Positions 59,564 through 64,000 of a DNA stretch of 64,000 bases are shown piece by piece; position 1 is the first letter of the stretch; every line of letters starts with the position of its first letter. The DNA is taken from the NCBI GenBank assembly GCA_949775045.1, contig OX459097.1, forward strand, positions 15,254,710 through 15,318,709. The letters are read 5' to 3'. The DNA is from Metridium senile (Eukaryota; Cnidaria; Anthozoa; Actiniaria; Metridiidae). Position numbers and translations under genes: made by a program. The notes beneath the pieces were generated by a model, which saw only the letters and a list, made by a program, of their open reading frames with translations, did not search any database and was not told the DNA's origin.

Positions 59564-59802
59564 CCTGGGATCGGGGATCGGGGATCGGGGATCGGGGATC
59601 GGGGATCGGGGATCGGGGATCGGGGATCGGGGATCGGGGATCGGGGATCGGGGATCGGGGATCGGGGATCGGGGATCGGGGATCGGGGATCGGGGATCGG
59701 GGATCGGGGATCGGGGATCGGGGATCGGGGATCGGGGATCGGGGATCGGGGATCGGGGATCGGGGATCGGGGATCGGGGATCGGGGATCGGGGTACGGGG
59801 AT
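59564..59802 (+). repeat. 8-bp satellite (GGGGATCG)n
   Basis: About 30 almost perfect copies. Every reading frame is open (plus strand GSGIGDRG, minus strand PDPRSPIP) because the unit lacks stops in all phases. The regular GGGG runs could form G-quadruplexes. Looser GGGATCA repeats follow to 59970. Confidence 0.95.
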
Positions 59803-60145
59803 CGCATAATCAGGATCAGCTGGAATCAGGATCAGCTGGAATCAGGGTACACAGAAGAAAGATCGGGATCGAATATGAATAAATTCAGAAATCACAACTT
59901 TTTTTGTGGGATCAGGGATCAAGATACGCACGCGAGCTTTTGGGATCAGGGATCAAACTTTTGTGTAAAACATGGGATCAATCATGAGAAAACATCCCTC
60001 GCCAAGACCCTGTAACCAACTAATACAGAACAATAGATTCAAATACACGACCATAACACCAACTGAATAAGGATATATCATTACGGCAGAAGTTCATAAC
60101 CAGAAGTGTCCATCTTCATTGTTAACCTATACCATATCATCAAGA

Positions 60146-63100
60146 AGGCCTGCCCCTGGACCTTAAATCGCCGTAATTTAATGCGTTTTAAGGCGATTTA
60201 AGGCGATTTAAGAAAATATGGACAAACTTCGAGTGAAATTTTAAGGCGTTTTAGTGCGGTTTAAGGCGATTTAAGGCGATTTAAGAAAAAATATAAGAAA
60301 ATCAGAGGCGCCATAAGGAAATTTTAAGCTATTTACAGCGATTTAGGAATGTTTAAGAAAATATATGGTGAAGAAGATGCATTTTCTGGTGGTTTAAGTA
60401 ATTTTTTTTGTAAAAATGAACAACATTTTAAGTTCATCTAAGGAAATTTGAAAATAAAGGTATCATTGTTCAAAATATCATTTAAATATAATACTTCTAG
60501 TAAGGAAAGGCCAGTTTAAACTTTACATCAAAAATTGTATTCAATAAAGGTCAGTTTCATATTAATATATGGAATGCCTGTGATTCATTTACATAATTGA
60601 TTTAGAGTGCAGATATCATATCCATGAAATACAAAATAGTACAACAGGATGCTAGTTAAAACAATAGAATAGAGTGCAAATAGCGTAACAATTAAAGCAC
60701 TTTTAAACAATGATTATCAATTATTTTAACATAGTTTAATACTATGAAACCAGTTGCAAAACAGTTATTTTTATATCTTTTTTATTTTGAATATTTTTTA
60801 TCATCAAAACTTTTAAACAACACTTCCTTTGTACATCTTTCTGTATATACATATAAATTAAATAATTATATACGTTCTGGGTGCTTTCATTAAGGATTGT
60901 TGGCTATTTTCTAAGAAACATTTGTTTGAATTTGTATAATATTGCTAACCTCCAACAATAAGAATCTAATCTTTATTGTAGTAGATATTTTTCCAGATTA
61001 AACAAACGTTTCTGAGACTGAACAGTAACGAAATTATTAAAGCTAATATTTCTACATACCACTGATGAAGATTTAAAGTCTCATCTTATCTTGATGTTAG
61101 TTAGTGTAAATGTTTCTGAAATTGTTTTTCCTGTCGCATTGATGATCCTTACAGAAAAACTTGGTTTTTGATACATAAATTAATCTTTTATGTATAAATA
61201 ATCTCAGCGTGCATTTTCGGATCTTTCTCAGGAACCCATCCTATTTGTTGACGTTCTCCAGATCGTATAGACAGCAAAATACCTTGATCCAAAAGCAAGT
61301 GTTTTTTCTTATGTTCACTTCAAATACTTCTTCTGACTGATAATTACTGCAATAACCACTTCTTTACTTGATGCATACTTGGACGTTCCACTATTGGATG
61401 GTGATGTCTGTGGCAGGTGGCAAGTCTTTTTTCCTTCTTGCTTCCTGGTTTTGATCTTATTTACAAGATGATCTCTTGTAAGTACCTTTACAGGAGATGA
61501 CAGAAGCTCAAAATAAAACTATGTTCGAGTATTCCGCCATTTTGATTTGTCCCAGTCTCTCACGCTAAGTCCTGACATGTGACCTATCTGACATGTGTTA
61601 CTGTGCTGTCATAATATTATCGGCTATGTATATATCTTTGACGATCGAGTAAAACAATTTTTTCAACGCTTTGACGAAGTATCGATTAGCCGATACCGAT
61701 TAGCCTCGTTGGCCATTTCTGAGCTTCGTATTACAAATCAAGAGTTCACTCAGTGAGTCGATGTATATTACCGTTCAGATTTGACAGAAAGTCTCATGAA
61801 ATTGACCAGTAATTGGACACTCCTCCATCCACTCCCCCATCCCAACGGAGAAACACCTGTGCGGTGTTATCGCAGGCTCACAAAACCAATTTAAAATGGC
61901 GAACAGCAAGCTAAGATAGTTGAAGTGTTTTATATTTGCATGTGTTTTCCACTCGTTTATGTAAAATACGCAGACAACCTATTTGCACAAGTAAAGCTGA
62001 ACAAATGATATTAACTTACAATGGCTTAATGGTGACCTTTTACTGTGTGACTGACCATATTAATTTGTGACTGCATGCTGCTCACGTAAGTAGAATTCTG
62101 ACACTTGATTCGATTTGTACAATAAGATTTACTAGTAAAGTTTTCGAGATAGTTCGGTGAAAACCACATAAAATGTTAATCAATTTCTTTTCAATTTTCT
62201 TTCATATTTCGCTAGATTGATGATAAATATTTGTTATAGAATAACCAACAAAAAATATTCTAAAATGTTATAAATAAATAATATGTTCTTGCAGTTTTGT
62301 TAAGTACTTTTAATGTGCTTTTATGTATATTTGCATGTAGAAAATTCACAAAAAATGTTGAATTGTGCATTCCAAGACTGAAATATATTGTTGGTTTCAA
62401 AGGTAGCAAATATAGATTGATTTGCATTTCATATGAAGCTAATATACAAAACATAACTCTAATACACTGTACTGACATAATGGCATAAACTGCACAATGC
62501 ATTTTGGTCTTGCATGGAATGTACTATTCAGTATTCATAAGTCAAACTCTTTCTGGAATAGTTATATATTGTATATACCGTATATATATGTATGATTACA
62601 TCCTATTGCAGAAGGATTTGAGCACATATTTATACAAACAATCTAATTTTATTAACATCCAGATAAACTAGTATTTTGAATTTTGCATCTCATTTATATT
62701 TGTATATTTGACTGTATATATAAATGTGTACCACAATCATTCTGTACTTGAGGGTATGCATGTATAATTACTTTTATACTACATACTCTCAATTTCAGAA
62801 AGGTTGTGGTTAATTATGTACATGTACATATATAATTATACCAATACCTTAATATTCGGTGTATCTTTTTATGATTTTTTAATATTTACGTGTGTTTAAA
62901 AGGATAAGAACATTCATTGCAGAATATTAAGTTGTCCTTCAGTAGCAATTTGGAAGGTATTATGAGAGTAGGTTTGAGGCCATGTACTATACTGTATTTA
63001 TTTATTTGGATCTATCTTCTGATGATGTCGGCGTCCAACAAAAGCTCAAGACCCAAATAAATAAATACAATAGTACATGGCCTCAAACCTACTCTCATAA

Positions 63101-63342
63101 TTTATTGCAGTGTTTTTAGTTTGCATCTTTTTAGATAATTAGCCTTAGTTACTACAAGGTGTGCATATACTGCAATCAAGTATATATATATATCAATATA
63201 ATGAAAATAGGTCGCAATGTTTATAAGTGATTTTAGGCGATTTAGCGCGTTTTAAGGCGATTTAGCGCGTTTTAAGGCGATTTAGCGCGTTTTAAGGCGG
63301 TTTAAGGCGATTTAGCGCGATTTAAGGTCCGGGGGCAGGCCT
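60146..63342. mobile_element. 3.2-kb TIR element with subterminal GGCGATTTAA repeats, 7-bp target duplication
   Basis: Tips AGGCCTGCCCCTGGACCTTA and its inverted partner (TTAAGGTCCGGGGGCAGGCC), with ATCAAGA on both sides (60139-60145 and 63343-63349). Each end carries a cluster of TTTAAGGCGATTTA repeats (60180-60290 and 63228-63325). No transposase is recognisable. The 7-8 bp duplication suggests hAT-like. An internal palindrome lies at 62960-63100 (TTATGAGAGTAGGTTTGAGG). Confidence 0.85.
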
Positions 63343-63602
63343 ATCAAGATGTATAAGTTATTTTTAGATTTGCACGCACAGCAAATCATTTAGCTTTAGC
63401 GTGCAAGGCGAAGCAATAATATGGCGCCCGTGACTGTCACGAAGTAGGCAGGCAGTAAAAACTTTCTCTTTTGTCAGAAAAAGCGAAACAAATGCAGCTA
63501 CTAAAGAGGCAGATACTTTGAAAGTAACACTAGAAATTGAAAAATTGGAGGACATCTTCACATCACTAAAGAACATAAATATATTGGCCTGAATGTGCAG
63601 CC

Positions 63603-63836
63603 ATGTGCTTTTCGGTCGGTCACGGGCTGAATGGTTACAATATTTCTTGCAACGAACGGGTTGAATACAGTATTTCTTGCAACAACGTCAAAATTATATC
63701 AATCAATTACAAGAAAAACTGTGTAATTTTCAACCCTGTGAAATTCGAAAAAATTTCTGGCTGGCAAAATAAAGACGTGATTGAAAACTTGTTTACTGAT
63801 CGTGGACTCGACGAGAAGATTCCGGGAAAGGTTTAA
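63603..63836 (+). CDS. Small open reading frame, unrecognised
   Basis: A 77-codon open frame starting MCFSVGHGLNGYNISCNERV, with a repeated ISCN motif and a C-terminal part SGWQNKDVIENLFTDRGLDE. I recognise no family. The GT in the end (GGAAAGGTTTAAA) is not a convincing donor. It could be an exon, a decayed gene or chance; context gives no support. Confidence 0.2.
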   Translation: MCFSVGHGLNGYNISCNERVEYSISCNNVKIISINYKKNCVIFNPVKFEKISGWQNKDVIENLFTDRGLDEKIPGKV

Positions 63837-64000
63837 ATTTGCGTTCATTTTCTCATTGAAAGTGTTAATTTTCCCATTGAATGTGTTCTTGAATGACAAA
63901 TACATCATTTAATTGGATCAGAGTTAACTTAACTCTGCTTTCATATACACTAGAATGCTAGCTATTTACTGAAGGATGCAATTTGAATGCAATATTCGTG

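Noticed and set aside
59532..60015. GSGIGDRG-repeat ORFs resembling a structural protein
   Set aside because: Product of the GGGGATCG satellite; all frames of both strands are open.
63010..63060. CTGATGATGTCGGCG on the plus strand as a ribozyme core
   Set aside because: No GAAA at the required place; it is the loop of a palindromic element.

Overview
This is a eukaryotic, AT-rich, intron- and repeat-dense animal genomic window. It has GT-AG introns, APE-type LINEs, tRNA-derived SINE-like pieces, many terminal-inverted-repeat (TIR) and foldback DNA elements, and long tandem arrays. A cnidarian, probably an anthozoan, is my best guess. The reasons are a secreted, GPI-tailed protein resembling the coral skeletal Asp-rich (SAARP-like) family, a hammerhead-ribozyme repeat, and a RecQ-like helicase fragment carried on a mobile element. 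That assignment is inference.

Two real genes face each other. Gene A (+, 6212-19489) is a multi-exon major-facilitator transporter of the SLC18B1 type. Thirteen exons can be read with consistent splice phases, but the exon or exons for about TM5-TM6 are absent between exons 4 and 5. Gene B (-, 20640-34427) is a five-exon secreted, probably GPI-anchored protein of 307 aa. Its first exon and promoter region are duplicated upstream (38136-39939), giving a second, identical signal-peptide exon at 39203-39242.

The 3' half of gene A plus the last exon of gene B were duplicated in the same orientation (about 13.5-23 kb and about 45.3-58.4 kb). In the second copy, gene A' is a pseudogene (shifted 3' splice site, in-frame TAA, 1-base deletion), while the last exon of gene B' is open. 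Comparing the two copies gives natural empty and filled sites, which date and delimit several transposon insertions: 13757-14968, 20972-22251, 48626-49688 and the nested LINEs of 49745-54660.

Layout: 1-1.7 kb rearranged LINE; 1.7-6.2 kb intergenic with palindromes and a 1.6-kb long-TIR element; 6.2-19.5 kb gene A with satellite-filled introns; 19.5-34.4 kb gene B with transposon-filled introns, including the helicase-carrying element and a hammerhead ribozyme; 33.4-39.9 kb tandem duplication of the gene B 5' region; 41-45.3 kb satellite array with two mariner-like insertions; 45.3-58.4 kb duplicated gene pair; 58.4-64 kb hairpins, a GGGGATCG octamer array and a 3.2-kb TIR element. No bacterial-type operon, CRISPR or rRNA was seen. 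Searches were by eye; family names rest on remembered motifs, not database hits.
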